Position numbers and translations under genes: made by a program. Below the pieces are notes generated by a model, which worked only from the letters and a program-made list of their open reading frames with translations, had not been told where the DNA came from and searched no databases. A DNA stretch of 64,000 nt, taken from contig OY987300.1 of NCBI GenBank assembly GCA_963920635.1, positions 80,825,899 through 80,889,898 of the forward strand. The letters run 5' to 3'. The stretch comes from Pseudeuparius sepicola (taxonomy: Eukaryota; Arthropoda; Insecta; Coleoptera; Anthribidae). Shown piece by piece: positions 1 through 9,636 of this stretch. How positions within the stretch are numbered: position 1 is the stretch's first letter; every line of letters starts with the position of its first letter.

Positions 1-206
1 TATTACATGTTAAGGGGTAAATTGAAAATATTTATATGAACCTTAGTATAACTTATTTATTATTTGAGATTCTTTAGATAAGATGATAAAATGATGATGT
101 AAACCGCTTAATAAACATTAAAGAAAAAGATAAGTGTAAATTCTAAATTTGCTAAAACTCTGTTTTTTATTTTCTAAAATTTATTTGTGGCGTAAACAGA
201 TCTATA

Positions 207-1038
207 GAATTTTAATTGGGTTTTTCGCCACCAAACTGGTTAAAAGACAACTTTTTCAAGTTGCGTGAAAAATTAATAAATTCTTAACAGTAAATGAACT
301 AAACTTTGAACTTGTAACCCAAAAAATATCGATCGTTTTAATGTCAGAACAGTATTTAAAACCAAAAATACATTAAGACCGATGCTAGTTAAAACGAAAC
401 CATTTAATGAGGTACAAAGTTCAAAAAAATTACATTTATAAAATTCCTTGCGAATGTGGGGGAGACTTGTAGGCCATTCAACGTTCGTTTAAAAGAACAT
501 AAAAATTATATCAGGCAAAATGAAATTTCGAAGTCGAAAATATGTGAACACTCTTTTAATAACAATCATAGGATTTTGTGGGATAGGTCCAAACCAATTC
601 TCAAAGAAGAAGTAGGAAATAGACGAAAAATTAAAGAATCAGCATTTATTCTAGGAAATACAGACAACTGTGTTGCTGAATGTTCAGTGGAATTCAGTAA
701 AATATTATTGCCACTGATTCAAAGAGAACTTAGTATAAATAATTAGATAGAACACAGGGTACAATATCAGGCAGGTGGCTAGGCTATTGTTTCTGTTGTC
801 ATGACATTTTAACCTGAAATTTATTAATCTGTCATTTCACTTTGACGTGACACGATCTTTGAGAAAGGAGGAAGATTTATTCCCCGAAAGCTCAGGAAAC
901 AAATTTGTTGAAGATATTTTTTGAGTTAAAAGTTCAAAGTTCAGTTCATTTACTGTTAAGAATTTATTAATTTTCCAGGCAACTTGAAAAAGTTGTCTTT
1001 TAATTAGTTTGGTGGCGAAAAACCCAATTAAAATTCAA
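207..1038. repeat. Long inverted repeat flanking a Penelope-like fragment
   Basis: The arms at about 207-315 and 930-1038 are reverse complements of each other with only scattered mismatches. Shared landmarks are the hexamer-rich stretch TTTTTCGCCACCAAACT and its complement AGTTTGGTGGCGAAAAA. About 615 bp lies between the arms, including the GIY-YIG coding remnant at 331-746. Penelope-like elements are known to carry terminal repeats in either direct or inverted orientation, so the arms may be the element's own termini. A MITE or a local fold-back duplication would look the same. Positions 1-206 upstream show nothing recognisable. Confidence 0.75.
331..746 (+). pseudogene. Penelope-like retroelement, C-terminal GIY-YIG endonuclease remnant
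   Basis: Translation from 331 gives a stretch reading DRFNVRTVFKTKNTLRP, typical of the linker before the Penelope-like endonuclease. It is followed in another frame by IYKIPCECG and then, back in the first frame, by GETCRPFNVRLKEHK. The Cys-x-Cys-Gly and GET-RPFNVRLKEHK motifs are the hallmark of the GIY-YIG nuclease of Penelope-like elements, which nicks the target DNA for reverse-transcriptase priming. The reading frame is broken near 430-455: an in-frame stop follows KKLHL, and the residues normally between CECG and GET are missing, so a small deletion and frameshift are present. The longest open piece is 456-746, about 96 codons ending at TAG. No reverse-transcriptase domain lies next to it. 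This is a dead fragment. Confidence 0.8.
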
Positions 1039-1045
1039 TGGATTT

Positions 1046-1342
1046 ATTAACATTATCTTTTACCGTTTTTTAAATATTTAGTTTTCAAATATTATACTAA
1101 ACCTATTTAATTTGGATTTGTGGATCGCCTGATAAACATATATAATTCATGTAATATGCAATAACAAGAGGAATAAAGAAACCAAGGTAAAGTCACATCA
1201 AACAAAGTTACATCAAACATTTTTTGTTATTACATTGACCGTGTATCTTTATCACGCGATCCACAAATCCAAGTTAAATATCTAGGTTTAGTATAAAATT
1301 TGAGAATTAGATATTCCAAAAACACTAAAAGGTAATGTTATA
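1046..1342. mobile_element. MITE with long terminal inverted repeats
   Basis: The segment begins TTAACATTATCTTTTACCG and ends with the inverted form AAAAGGTAATGTTA. Extended arms at about 1073-1136 and 1253-1315 pair through GGATTTGTGGATCGC and its complement. The element is about 297 bp, has no coding capacity and is AT-rich. This fits a nonautonomous DNA transposon. The superfamily cannot be assigned because no clear target-site duplication or transposase is visible. Confidence 0.7.
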
Positions 1343-2052
1343 AACTTGTATACCATTTTAAACGTAATGATGAGTAGATTTCAACAACTAAAAACCTAAG
1401 AGGTGTTCCCGTTAAAAAAAGTATGTTCGGTTTGCTCCGCTTTTAAGAAATGCCCTGTATATTCATAGTATGGTTAATAAAAACTGTTTATAAGCTACAA
1501 CTTTTGTTTATAAAGTTTTTTTGTATCTCAAGAACTTAAAGAGTTAAGGGTGGTGGGGTTGTTCCCTCGGACACCCTGTACACTTAAAATGACAAAACAA
1601 CTGCGTGACATATTAGGATAGTTGCAAGAACCCTCGGAAAATTATTTTCTCGTTTTTTGTTTTGGAAATAATTTTAGGATTGTCCACTATAGATTTTCCA
1701 CATGCCTGTACTGCCAACTTTAAAGTGCATTAACTCAAAAACTATTGATTTTTCGAAATTTGTTTATGGCACATAATTTGCTTCAAATTGAAGGGCAATT
1801 CGGATGAATCACTTTTCAAGGTCACTGCGATCGAAGTTATTCTTTCAACCGCAGCGCCATCTACAATTTGCAATAGAAAAATTTAATTAGAGCCTAAGAA
1901 TAATGTATTCGACGAGCTCTACCTGTTTCTTTTTACGGAACTAAAATATCTCATTTCGTTGCTGAGATATGAGTCCGGGGAGTCTTAGGCGAATCACCCT
2001 GTATATCGGTTCTAAGATTTTGAAGTAAAAAATTCATAATGCTACCAAGGCG
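1343..2052. other. Non-genic stretch with possible repeat ends
   Basis: No gene is recognised here. Two sites resemble the ends of dispersed insect repeats: ACACCCTGTACA at 1571-1582 and CACCCTGTATAT near 1995-2006. The CACCCTGTAYA motif recurs at ends of nonautonomous elements in many insect genomes, so one or two degenerate elements probably lie here, but I cannot draw their borders. Confidence 0.3.
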
Positions 2053-2167
2053 TAGAAAGGCCACGTTTTTTCCCTTTTTTATTTCTGTAAAATTTCGAGT
2101 TTGGAGTCGAAATTTCGAGAACTCGAAATTTTATACAAATAAAAAGAAAAAAGACATGGCCTTTCTA
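2053..2167. repeat. 115-bp hairpin element, copy 1
   Basis: An imperfect palindrome starts TAGAAAGGCCA and ends TGGCCTTTCTA. Its inner arms pair through AAAATTTCGAGTT and AACTCGAAATTTT. A diverged second copy lies at about 11104-11216. The same flanking sequence then follows in both places, so this hairpin sits at the left edge of the duplicated GH1 promoter block. It is probably a small fold-back element. Confidence 0.75.
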
Positions 2168-2437
2168 GCATCATGAAAATGAAAACAAAGTTGTCATTCT
2201 AAAAGACGATCAGTTCTAAAATATCTTCAAGGAGTTTTACGAAAATTGTTTCCAAAAAATAAACCTTAAACAGTTGAATTATTTACATCCAGTTTCCAGT
2301 AAGCTAAAAGATTTGTTTAGGATTATATTACGTTTTAGGCAGGTCTTGGAAACAATGGCGACAGCCGAATATTTATTATGCTTTACAAAACATTAATGCA
2401 CGTCTTATGCCACAGATTTAACGATTAAGTGCTAAGG

Positions 2438-2475
2438 TATTTAAGCCGGTAATTATATTTTCGCTATAGTCACTC
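2438..2475 (+). promoter_or_regulatory. Core promoter of the GH1 gene (TATA box and start-site region)
   Basis: TATTTAA at 2438-2444 lies 32 bp before a TCA trinucleotide at 2470-2472 that would serve as an initiator. This is the normal TATA-to-start distance, and it gives a short leader of about 45 bases before the ATG at 2515. The same arrangement is conserved in the second copy at 11515-11550. There is no direct evidence of transcription. Confidence 0.55.
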
Positions 2476-2514
2476 AAAGTACAGCTTTCAGAGATGACCA
2501 TCTCAGAGTCAACA

Positions 2515-2552
2515 ATGATGTTCAAATTTGTCGTTTTATCGGTTGTACTTGG
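2515..2552 (+). other. GH1 exon 1 (signal-peptide exon)
   Basis: This 38-nt coding exon has tandem ATG codons at 2515 and 2518 and ends GG before the donor GTATGT. It supplies 12 codons plus two bases of a split Gly codon completed by the G at 4276. Three things support it: splice phase matches exon 2; joining gives a complete hydrophobic signal peptide with a cleavage site; and a second copy at 11592-11629 keeps the peptide almost unchanged, with five of six base changes synonymous. Intron 1 is 1,723 bp. Confidence 0.85.
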
Positions 2553-5500
2553 GTATGTTGGTTATTTTTACCGAAGTGCCGAAAGTTAAAGCTTTCTGCA
2601 CTGCTTTTGGTTCGCACGTAGTGCAACAAATTTTAATTCCAAACGATAAAATATACACGGTATCTCTTTTTAAACATATACAAATCCATAAAGTCTTTAT
2701 TTTTGGAAATAATTCTAAAATACTATTTTGAGAAGTAATTATGGATTTAAAAAGATCACTCCAAACTTTATTAATACAACTCCCCCGCACAAGTATGTTG
2801 TTGCTTCTGGGGTACTTCTAGTTTGGAGTATTGTGAGGGTGAGAATTAATATTATTATTAACAATTATTTTCTAATATTTGTGAACAAAGAAATCACATC
2901 CAAACTAACTAAAATATAATTATCCGGTAACTGAAAGTTTTTAATAAAAATCGAGAATTAGTAAGATTTTTGCAGTAAATATTTGTGTGTGTGTAAATGA
3001 TTTAAGTTATTAAGAATTTTTACTACAAATTGTAATAATTTATAAGAGAGAGTGTATATGCAAGATACTACAGGACGTAACGGAACATTTACTTTATGTA
3101 TTTTAGGTAAACCATAAAATTTTGTAGGTATATCATTGTATACTTTTAATTCACTAGCTTCTCTTTCCGATATAAGTAATTTACCCACTACATTACTGTT
3201 TAATCTTTGAAATTTTAAAGTTGACCCTTTCTGTGTTATTTGAAAAGTTTTAGTATCATTAAGCCATTATTGCCAATAAGCAAATTTTGAATTTTATTAT
3301 TATAATAGTTTTTGTATAATAGTTATTTATGTACCAAGGCACTGAAGTTCAACTTTTTATGACTCATGTGGAGTTTAGTTGCTGAGGCCTCTGGCCGAGG
3401 CAAATAAACCACATGAGTCATAAAAAGAACTTCAGTGCCGAGGTACATATTATATTTTTCTTGAAATCGGAAAAAAAAAATGTTTTACTAGGCAAGAAAA
3501 TAATAATAAGGGATCAGCCGTCCACGAACCGACTACGCGCGGCGTTGCTTGACTTTACCGATCGCTCTACCTAGGACAAGTATAATGATGTACGGCACCT
3601 TCTGACAGAAAAACCAAACTGCTGCTTCTTGTGCAGCCTACACAACAAATCTATTGATTTTCAAATTTACTAAAATATGTATACTGAAGGATTGCGCTTC
3701 TATAGGAAACAATTTCGCAATGTGTACGAAAAGTTAAATGAGCCTTTATCGGCCGGGTTTTGAATATTTGGTCACTTTTGAGGGGCGATTTCTCCGCGTC
3801 TGACGTTTGATGTTTACATCTCGCCAAGGCCTACTTATTGAAAAAATCGTACAATAATGGGCTACATTATTGTACGATTTCTGTGCTTTTAATGACGATT
3901 TTGGGACATTTTAATGCCGATTTCAAGAAAAATACTATTTTATTGCCTTTATCTGCCTCAGAAAAAACATATTTTGATTTTCTTTAACGATTTTTTGTTT
4001 TAAGAAAAATCTTTATGTAAAGAATTATGATATTGGTTTTTACTATAATGTAAAGATTGAATATGATTAGTATTAATATTAGTTGTTTGATTTCGCAACA
4101 AAGTTTTTTGTTTAGAACTTGTAGTAATATTAGAAATGTAATATTCAACGTCAAAAATGATGTGTAATGTTTTTGGCTTCATCTAGAAAATTACCAAGTA
4201 GTCGATGGTTTTCTTTTGGGTTTCAATTCTTCCACACTATATGCACGACGCATAACCTCACTTTCCCATGCACAGGGTGGTCTTCTCCGCCGACGAACCG
4301 CTTCGTACGTTTCCAAAGGGCTTCAAGTTCGGCGCAGGGTCTTCGGCTTACCAGGTGGAAGGCGGTTGGGACGCGGATGGCAAGGGGCCCAATAACTGGG
4401 ACTACTCAACCCACAACGACCCCGCTCTAACCCTGGGCGGTAATGGCGACGTCGCCTGCGACTCCTACCACAAGTACCAGGAAGATATCAACAATTTGGC
4501 GTACCTCGGCGCCAACATGTACAAGATGTCGATTTCTTGGTCGAGGATATTACCCCAAGGTATCTTTGTATGTTAAGGTTGCAAATACGTTGTGCATTAA
4601 GCGCTGCCACGTAGCTGGTGCATTCCTCAGATCCATTGGTTGGAGTTTGTAATGATTATATGGTGTTGAAAATGCACTTTTCTCTCTATCCTGTTCATTT
4701 AATTCCACTTGGGAATATCCACTAGCAAAATCCATTGTCGAAAATAAACTACAGCCATGTACTAAGTGAACAGTGCCCTGTAACCGTGGGAGTGGAAAGA
4801 TATGCGTTTTTGCATCCCGAAGAAGATTTAAAGTAAGAACAAAAACTTCTCATTTTTTCAGGCACTGTAAACAACATCAGCCAAGCTGGCATCGACTATT
4901 ACAACAAACTGATAGATGGACTTTTGGCAGCTGGAGTAGAGCCTTTCGTTGTTTTATTCCACTGGGATTGGCCCTTACCAATTTACAACAATGGCGGATT
5001 CAATAACCCTGACAATTCAAGGTTTTTTGAAGGTAGGTTACAAAATATGGGTTATTTTGGTTGCCACATAAATTTTTCTAAAATCATTTTAGTATAGTAA
5101 AATTAGACAATCTCTGTTGCAAGTTGAAATTTAGTATACTTTTGATATTTGACCCGTAGAATTAGAAAATTTAAAGTGCAAGCCATTTAAAAGACCAGGA
5201 AAATTACTAACTTTAAACTCATTTTAGTGCTGTGAGATTAGATAATCTTTCAGGTATTATGTCGCAAGTTGAAATAAAGTATACTTTTGTATTTTGACCC
5301 GTAGAATTCGAAAATGCAAAGTTATGTGGTTAAACTTAAAGCCATTCGAAAGACCAGGAAAAGTACTAACTTGTATGTGATATGGAAAATTTTGATACGA
5401 AGCACCGTTCTCGAGATATTGGCCATCGAAGTTTTTTTAATCTTCCTCCAGAAATGAGCGCGAAAGGGGGAAAATTTGAATCTTTTAAATGTTGAAAAAC

Positions 5501-7829
5501 AATTTTTTTCCATAAAAATTAAGATATTTTTTGAAAAAACAAAAGCCCGTTTTAAAGGTGAAGATTACAGATATTGATATCAGAAGGCCAAAAAAAAAAA
5601 ATTCCAAATTTCACATTTGGCCACATTGTAAAGTTGATTCTAAAAACAAGTATTTTGGGGAAATGGTCGCAAATTGGCAATTTTAAATTTTTTGGGCTGT
5701 AACTTTGTCACAAATAAAGTAGATGCCTTCATAAAACATGTACAAAATTTCAACCTTCTATGTCACTTAGAAGTTTGTCAAATCAAGACGAACCATGAAC
5801 TGCTAATATAGCCGTAGTATTCGCGTCTATACAGAGTGATTCAGTCATGACGTAAGAAAAATTGGACTAATAATTCAATACAATACAGATCCTGCCAAGA
5901 TAAAAATGTTTAGTAACATTATTTGTCTGATTTAGTAATATAAATCTAATACAAAACAATGCAATGATTGCACCATTGACAAACTTGTTCATACATTTAT
6001 CTTGTACTTACGAAATAAATCTATAGCCAACTTTAAAAGACATCAATTTGCAATCTAAAATCTTAAGATGTTTGAAGTGTTATAACGCTTGCCCTTCGTA
6101 GAATCAAGACTGAATACACCAAAAATGCAGATGAAAGGTAGGTATTTATTATTTCTTCAGTTTCACCTGCCACAAAAAAAGATTGAAATGTGGCAACATA
6201 GCTCTTCAGTGCCGACCTTGACGGTTGACATTGAAGCAGAAACGATGAGTTACTCGGGTATTAAGGTATATTTGCCCCACGTTTTAAATTTCGAGAAAAA
6301 AATTTCGTTCTCTCTTTCCTTTTTTAGTAGACCTCCCCTTCCGTGTGGTTCCAATTTTTTACATCATGCCTGAATCAACCGGTATTTCAATAATGTGTGT
6401 ATATGAATTTCCTGTCTCTTTTTTCCCCCTCTTTCGATTGATGCACCTCAAAATACCTACATAAGAATATATAGGTTTGGTAAGCCAACACAGTAACTCG
6501 CAGGCGACACCTTTTTTACTTGCTTATTCTAATTATTTCAATTTCAGAATATGCCGATTTGGCATTCTCTCTGTTTGGCGACAGAGTAAAGAACTGGATT
6601 ACCTTCAACGAACCCAGGACCTTCTGTGCCGGCATAAACGAATTAGTTGGTCTCGAGGTGCAACCCCTCCCACTTGGCTTTGTAGAATACGACTGTGCCC
6701 ACAACATCCTTGTGTCACATGCCAACGTATATCATTTGTACAATAAAAAATATAGGCGATGCCAAAAAGGTAACTTTATTTTTTTTTTCATGTTTCCACT
6801 AATGCTTTTATTGTGTGCGTTACAGGAAGAATATCCATCGCTTTGGACTCAAACTACGCAATTCCTGCCACTAATTCCACAGAAGACATCGCAGCGGCAG
6901 AACGACAAATGCAATTTGACGTAAACATTACTTATTTTCAATTTTTCTCTCCACTGATATAATATTTTCAGATAGGTTGGTTCGCCCATCCAATCTTCAA
7001 AGGCGACTACCCATCAGTAATGAAGACAACCATCCTGGAACGGAGCAAAGCGCAAGGATTCAAAACTTCGAGACTTCGAAGTTTTACTCCGATGGAACTT
7101 ATGAAAATTAAAGGCAGCGCCGATTTCTTGTGCTTCAACCATTACACTGCGAACCTTGCTGCTGCCAATTTTACAATTAGCACAACCCCTATAAGAGCTT
7201 TGGACATCGGTGTTCTCACTTTCAAGAATCCTGTGTGGGTTAAGAGCCAGGAAGCCGGAATGACAGTAAGTTACAAACATAAATAAAAAAAACTAGACGA
7301 ATTTCATATATCTAGGTATTCTCTTATGGGTTGACAATTATTTCCTTTCTTTGTAGGTTAATCCACTTGGATTCAGAAAGATCTTGAGTTGGTTAAAGAC
7401 CAACTACGGCGACATAGAAATTGTTGTGACAGAGAATGGTTATGCAGGAAACGATACTGTGAGAATCAGTTTTCTACAGGTAACAACAATAGTTGCTCAT
7501 TTCTGGTGTATTTAATAACAAAGTTTTAGTGGTATCTGAACGCTCTCTTGGATGCTATATACGTCGATAAAGTGAATGTAACCGGATACACATACTGGTC
7601 TTTGATGGACGACTTCGAATGGACGTCTGGATACACGTGAGTCCAGCAAATCAACTGTTACTGTCCAATTAATAATATGTTGTTTTTTAGAGCACAGTTT
7701 GGACTCTACCAAGTTGACTTCCAAGATCCTAATAGGACGAGAACGCCGAAACCTTCTGTGGAAATTTACAAAAATATCATCGCAGCCAACTCTGTGGCTA
7801 CGACGGATTATCATATTTACACTGATTGA
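2515..7829 (+). CDS. Secreted glycoside hydrolase family 1 (beta-glucosidase / myrosinase-like), nine exons
   Basis: The assembled exons are 2515-2552, 4276-4559, 4862-5032, 6548-6769, 6826-6920, 6972-7265, 7357-7479, 7530-7636 and 7691-7829. All junctions are GT-AG, phases agree (2,1,1,1,0,0,0,2), and the spliced length of 1,473 nt encodes 490 residues plus a stop, normal for an insect GH1. The first 18 residues form a signal peptide, [18 protein letters not shown], with likely cleavage before DEP. Family landmarks follow in order: [35 protein letters not shown] with acid/base E186, FNHYTAN, VTENG with nucleophile E394, and [10 protein letters not shown]. The enzyme should fold as a TIM barrel and cleave beta-glycosides by a retaining mechanism, probably in the gut lumen or another secreted compartment. 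The substrate cannot be read from the sequence; cellobiose, plant glucosides and glucosinolates are all possible. The segment after the nucleophile ([11 protein letters not shown]) seems a few residues shorter than usual. No frameshift or premature stop was found. Confidence 0.9.
2958..3255 (-). pseudogene. Penelope-like reverse-transcriptase fragment in GH1 intron 1
   Basis: On the minus strand the open part (2958-3188) reads ...[10 protein letters not shown] followed by PLRPVVS, the diagnostic N-terminal reverse-transcriptase motif of Penelope-like elements. The homology continues upstream to about 3255 as [19 protein letters not shown]. There are only about 90 residues, with no catalytic YxDD box or endonuclease, so it is a truncated relic. 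A further decayed copy lies at about 12178-12480. The element therefore inserted before the GH1 block was duplicated. It is antisense to the host gene. Confidence 0.8.
3331..3446. repeat. Fold-back palindrome in intron 1
   Basis: The arms at 3331-3371 and 3409-3446 pair from GTACC...GGTAC inwards through GGCACTGAAGTTC and ATGACTCATGTGG, with a loop of about 37 bases. It falls inside the sequence absent from the paralogous copy, so it arrived after the duplication. It is likely part of a fold-back or nested transposon. Confidence 0.7.
3453..3934. mobile_element. Nonautonomous element with 18-bp terminal inverted repeats
   Basis: The terminal inverted repeats are TATTTTTCTTGAAATCGG at 3453-3470 and its exact complement at 3917-3934. 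The interior of about 446 bp has no coding potential that I can recognise. It contains a perfect 16-bp hairpin at 3844-3880 (arms AAATCGTACAATAATG, five-base loop). The paralogous copy lacks the whole 3319-3942 segment and serves as an empty site: there, sequence matching copy 1 up to about 3318 runs directly into sequence matching about 3943. Confidence 0.65.
4562..4840 (-). pseudogene. Ty3/Gypsy reverse-transcriptase fragment filling GH1 intron 2
   Basis: Read on the minus strand, it gives [16 protein letters not shown], then [31 protein letters not shown] and [14 protein letters not shown]. These match the Ty3/Gypsy reverse-transcriptase block in order, including the first catalytic Asp in the DFASGY motif. 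The fragment lacks the YLDD box and every other domain, and one residue seems missing before LRNAP. It is a dead piece, antisense to the gene. Intron 2 is 302 bp (4560-4861), so the fragment accounts for nearly all of it. Confidence 0.85.
5086..5375. repeat. Diverged tandem duplication in intron 3
   Basis: Two units at about 5086-5217 and 5218-5375 share ATTTTAGT at their starts, AGTATACTTTTG, TTTGACCCGTAGAATT and AAAGACCAGGAAAA in the same order. The second unit has small insertions. It is not coding, and its origin is unknown. Confidence 0.65.
5376..6547. other. Remainder of GH1 intron 3
   Basis: This is AT-rich intron sequence with no gene, RNA or transposon domain that I can recognise. 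A possible repeat end lies near 5827-5850 (TACAGAGTGATTCAG). The intron ends in a pyrimidine-rich tract and TTTCAG at 6547. Confidence 0.5.
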
Positions 7830-7848
7830 AAATGTCTTCATCGTGTAT

Positions 7849-7861
7849 AATAAAAAATAAA
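7849..7861 (+). terminator. GH1 poly(A) signals
   Basis: Two AATAAA hexamers, at 7849-7854 and 7856-7861, lie 20-32 bases after the TGA at 7827-7829. The 3' UTR would be very short, followed by a T-rich stretch. Confidence 0.7.
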
Positions 7862-8182
7862 TATTGTTTTTTGATGTATGAAATTATTTGCAGATCTTGA
7901 TAACTAGTCGGAGCCTTCATATATATAATAAAATCCAATTTACACCTCGGCTGGAACTCATCCCTAATTATTGCAACTCCCAAGAAAGTTCTGGTTCTGG
8001 GCCTTTATAGATTAATCCCATAATTCCTGCCTTTTCGAGGCATTACTTAGGCGATCATTGGAAGCCGTAATAAAATTTTAGATCGAACTTCCAACGAGGA
8101 CAAATCGAGTGAGACGCGGCAGAGTTCGGGTATTGGAAGTTTTGGTGTAACGTCGTGATCTTGTTTGAAAATACCACTTGGC
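7862..8182. other. Intergenic, nothing recognised
   Basis: No coding motif, RNA gene or clear repeat was seen in this stretch downstream of the GH1 poly(A) signal. Confidence 0.5.
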
Positions 8183-8447
8183 AGTTTTCAAATATTCCTA
8201 CATTATCATAAAAAAACAAATAATTATAATTAAAATAAACCCATTCACTTAATCAAATTTTATGTTTGATAAAATTATTTTTTATTAATACCACAATATT
8301 TAATTAAAAATTGTTCTGGGGCGACTTAAACAAGTCGTATTAAATATTGTGGTATTAATAAAAAAAAAGTTCAACGTAAAATTTGGTTAAGTGCGTGGGC
8401 AACAAATTATTGATTTTTTAATGATAATGTAGGAATATTTGAAAACT
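8183..8447. mobile_element. MITE with 26-bp perfect terminal inverted repeats
   Basis: The ends AGTTTTCAAATATTCCTACA... (8183-8208) and ...TGTAGGAATATTTGAAAACT (8422-8447) are exact complements over 26 bases. Inner arms also pair around TTATTAATACCACAATATTTA and CACTTAACC-like segments, so almost the full 265 bp can fold on itself. There is no coding content. Confidence 0.8.
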
Positions 8448-9024
8448 ATTGAAAGCAGCCGGGATCTAAACATGATTCTGAGTTAAAAACGATATGACTA
8501 AACATTAAAAAAATATTCTGCATCGTCTTGATTTGAAAATAAAAAAAATTAAATTTGAGCTTTTCGTTTCGAATTTCATATTTACACATAATTATTAATT
8601 TCAAACAACTTTTCCTTATAACTATTTTCGCATCTTTAAAAATTAAGGTAGTTTAAACTTGAGGAAATTTCAGAAAAATAACATTGACAACTAAAACATT
8701 TATCCTTCACAACTTTTGTCGTAGTCTCTTTAAGAATACAATTTTCTGATAAATAAAAATAAACAAGTTTTCCATGTGTGACCAATTTTTTGACACACAC
8801 TGTATAAAATATAGTTTTTTTTTCTATTTGGAGTTTATTTGCCTTAGTAATCTGAAAATAACTAGGTATGTATAAGATAATTACTACTAAATAGAAATAT
8901 ATCTGAGAGAAACGATACAAAAAGATTACTAAAAGAAATGATTAACATGAAGAAGCAAAACAACAGTTTAAATAAAAAAACTCATATTACACTCGAGGGA
9001 TTAAGAGTGACTTTATTCCCGTGG
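8448..9024. other. Intergenic, nothing recognised
   Basis: The sequence is strongly AT-rich. A stretch near 8785-8805 (TTTTTTGACACACACTGTA) resembles a degenerate transposon end, but I cannot define an element. No gene was seen. Confidence 0.4.
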
Positions 9025-9468
9025 TAGGGGAAAGCGGGGTAATACCGCGCGGTGAGGCAATATCGCGCACCCAGAAATATAAGTGGTGGGACTCAAAACG
9101 CGGAGTATGACCACGTGTACGTTATTGCGCAGGTGCGGCAACTATGCTACGAAGGTTGGCAGCCATTCCAGAGGATTCAGTTGGATGCAGTAATAAAAAG
9201 TGTACTTGTGCTTCTATCCGTATTAATTTTGTGCCGCTAGGAAATAAGCGAGGTGAGTTGCAATTTTTAGCGAATCTAAATGTAGTAGATACATATATTT
9301 TCATACATTTTTAAGTAATCTTTTTATTAGTGGTTTCTTTATTTTTCGTGATAAATAACTGAACTATGGTTAGAAAACACATTCAAGGTTGAGGCGGGGT
9401 AATATCGCGCGGAACTGCGCGGTATTGCCCCACATCTAGTTCAATAGTAAAATTTCTTTTCATTCCAG

Positions 9469-9600
9469 ATGGTCAGAAAATACAGCCGAAAGACCCAACG
9501 ACAGAGCTAGTCGATTGAACATCTTAGCAATGCTATAGCTGCAATTCATTCAGGCGCTAAAATACGTGCTGCTGTTAAGTTTTTCATAATTTTTGTAAAT
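9469..9600 (+). pseudogene. pogo/Tigger-type transposase N-terminus (psq-like HTH)
   Basis: The reading from ATG 9469 begins MVRKYSRKTQRQS, then a TAG stop, then SIEHLSNAIAAIHSGAKIRA and AVKFF. This follows the RKY-RKT-RQSW-x-AI-A-x-G-x-IR-A pattern of the pipsqueak-like helix-turn-helix at the start of pogo-family transposases. The stop falls where Trp is normal, a TGG to TAG change. The frame then runs into a local duplication near 9563 and loses similarity. The ATG sits directly after CCAG, which may be an intron acceptor. Confidence 0.65.
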
Positions 9601-9636
9601 ACGTGCTTCTGTTAAGTTTTTCATAATTTTTGTATT
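9563..9636 (+). repeat. Tandem duplication of about 37 bp inside the pogo-like element
   Basis: TACGTGCTGCTGTTAAG and TACGTGCTTCTGTTAAG begin two adjacent units that both continue TTTTTCATAATTTTTGTA. The duplication interrupts the transposase remnant. Confidence 0.75.

Larger units (their letters stand above)
2058..4066 (+). repeat. Duplicated block, copy 1: GH1 promoter, exon 1 and most of intron 1
   Basis: This block is paralogous to 11104-12638. Colinear matches run through the hairpin, the upstream region, the TATA box, exon 1, a 138-bp intron stretch (two mismatches), the Penelope-like reverse-transcriptase remnant, and sequence up to about 4066 inside intron 1. Copy 1 carries about 620 extra bp at about 3319-3942, while copy 2 carries about 230 extra bp near 11791-12045. 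The rest is roughly 90-97% identical by eye. The arrangement fits an old tandem duplication of a GH1 gene with later insertions in each copy. Confidence 0.85.

Noticed and set aside
2528..2790. Overlapping ORFs on both strands in intron 1 (67 and 84 codons)
   Set aside because: Both lie in or across the GH1 exon 1/intron boundary and resemble no known family. Their persistence in the duplicate follows from DNA identity of the block.
3500..3620. tRNA-like or SINE-like GC-rich stretch (CGAACCGACTACGCGCGG)
   Set aside because: I could not fit a cloverleaf or A/B boxes. It sits inside the TIR element and is better explained as its interior.
4167..4430. Alternative upstream coding exon beginning [12 protein letters not shown]
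   Set aside because: It overlaps GH1 exon 2 in the wrong frame, crosses the acceptor at 4275, and shows no family similarity.
5322..5513. 63-codon minus-strand ORF in intron 3
   Set aside because: It has no recognisable domain, lies in AT-rich intron DNA, and part of it overlaps the diverged tandem duplication.
6750..6770. Possible one-base frameshift in GH1 exon 4 (TATAGGCGATGCC)
   Set aside because: The unshifted reading KYRRCQKG joins in phase to GRISIALDS and matches the YR-x-x-QKG-x-I pattern of the family, so no frameshift is needed.
7014..7280. Minus-strand ORF of 88 codons opposite GH1 exon 6
   Set aside because: It is the antisense shadow of a well-supported coding exon.
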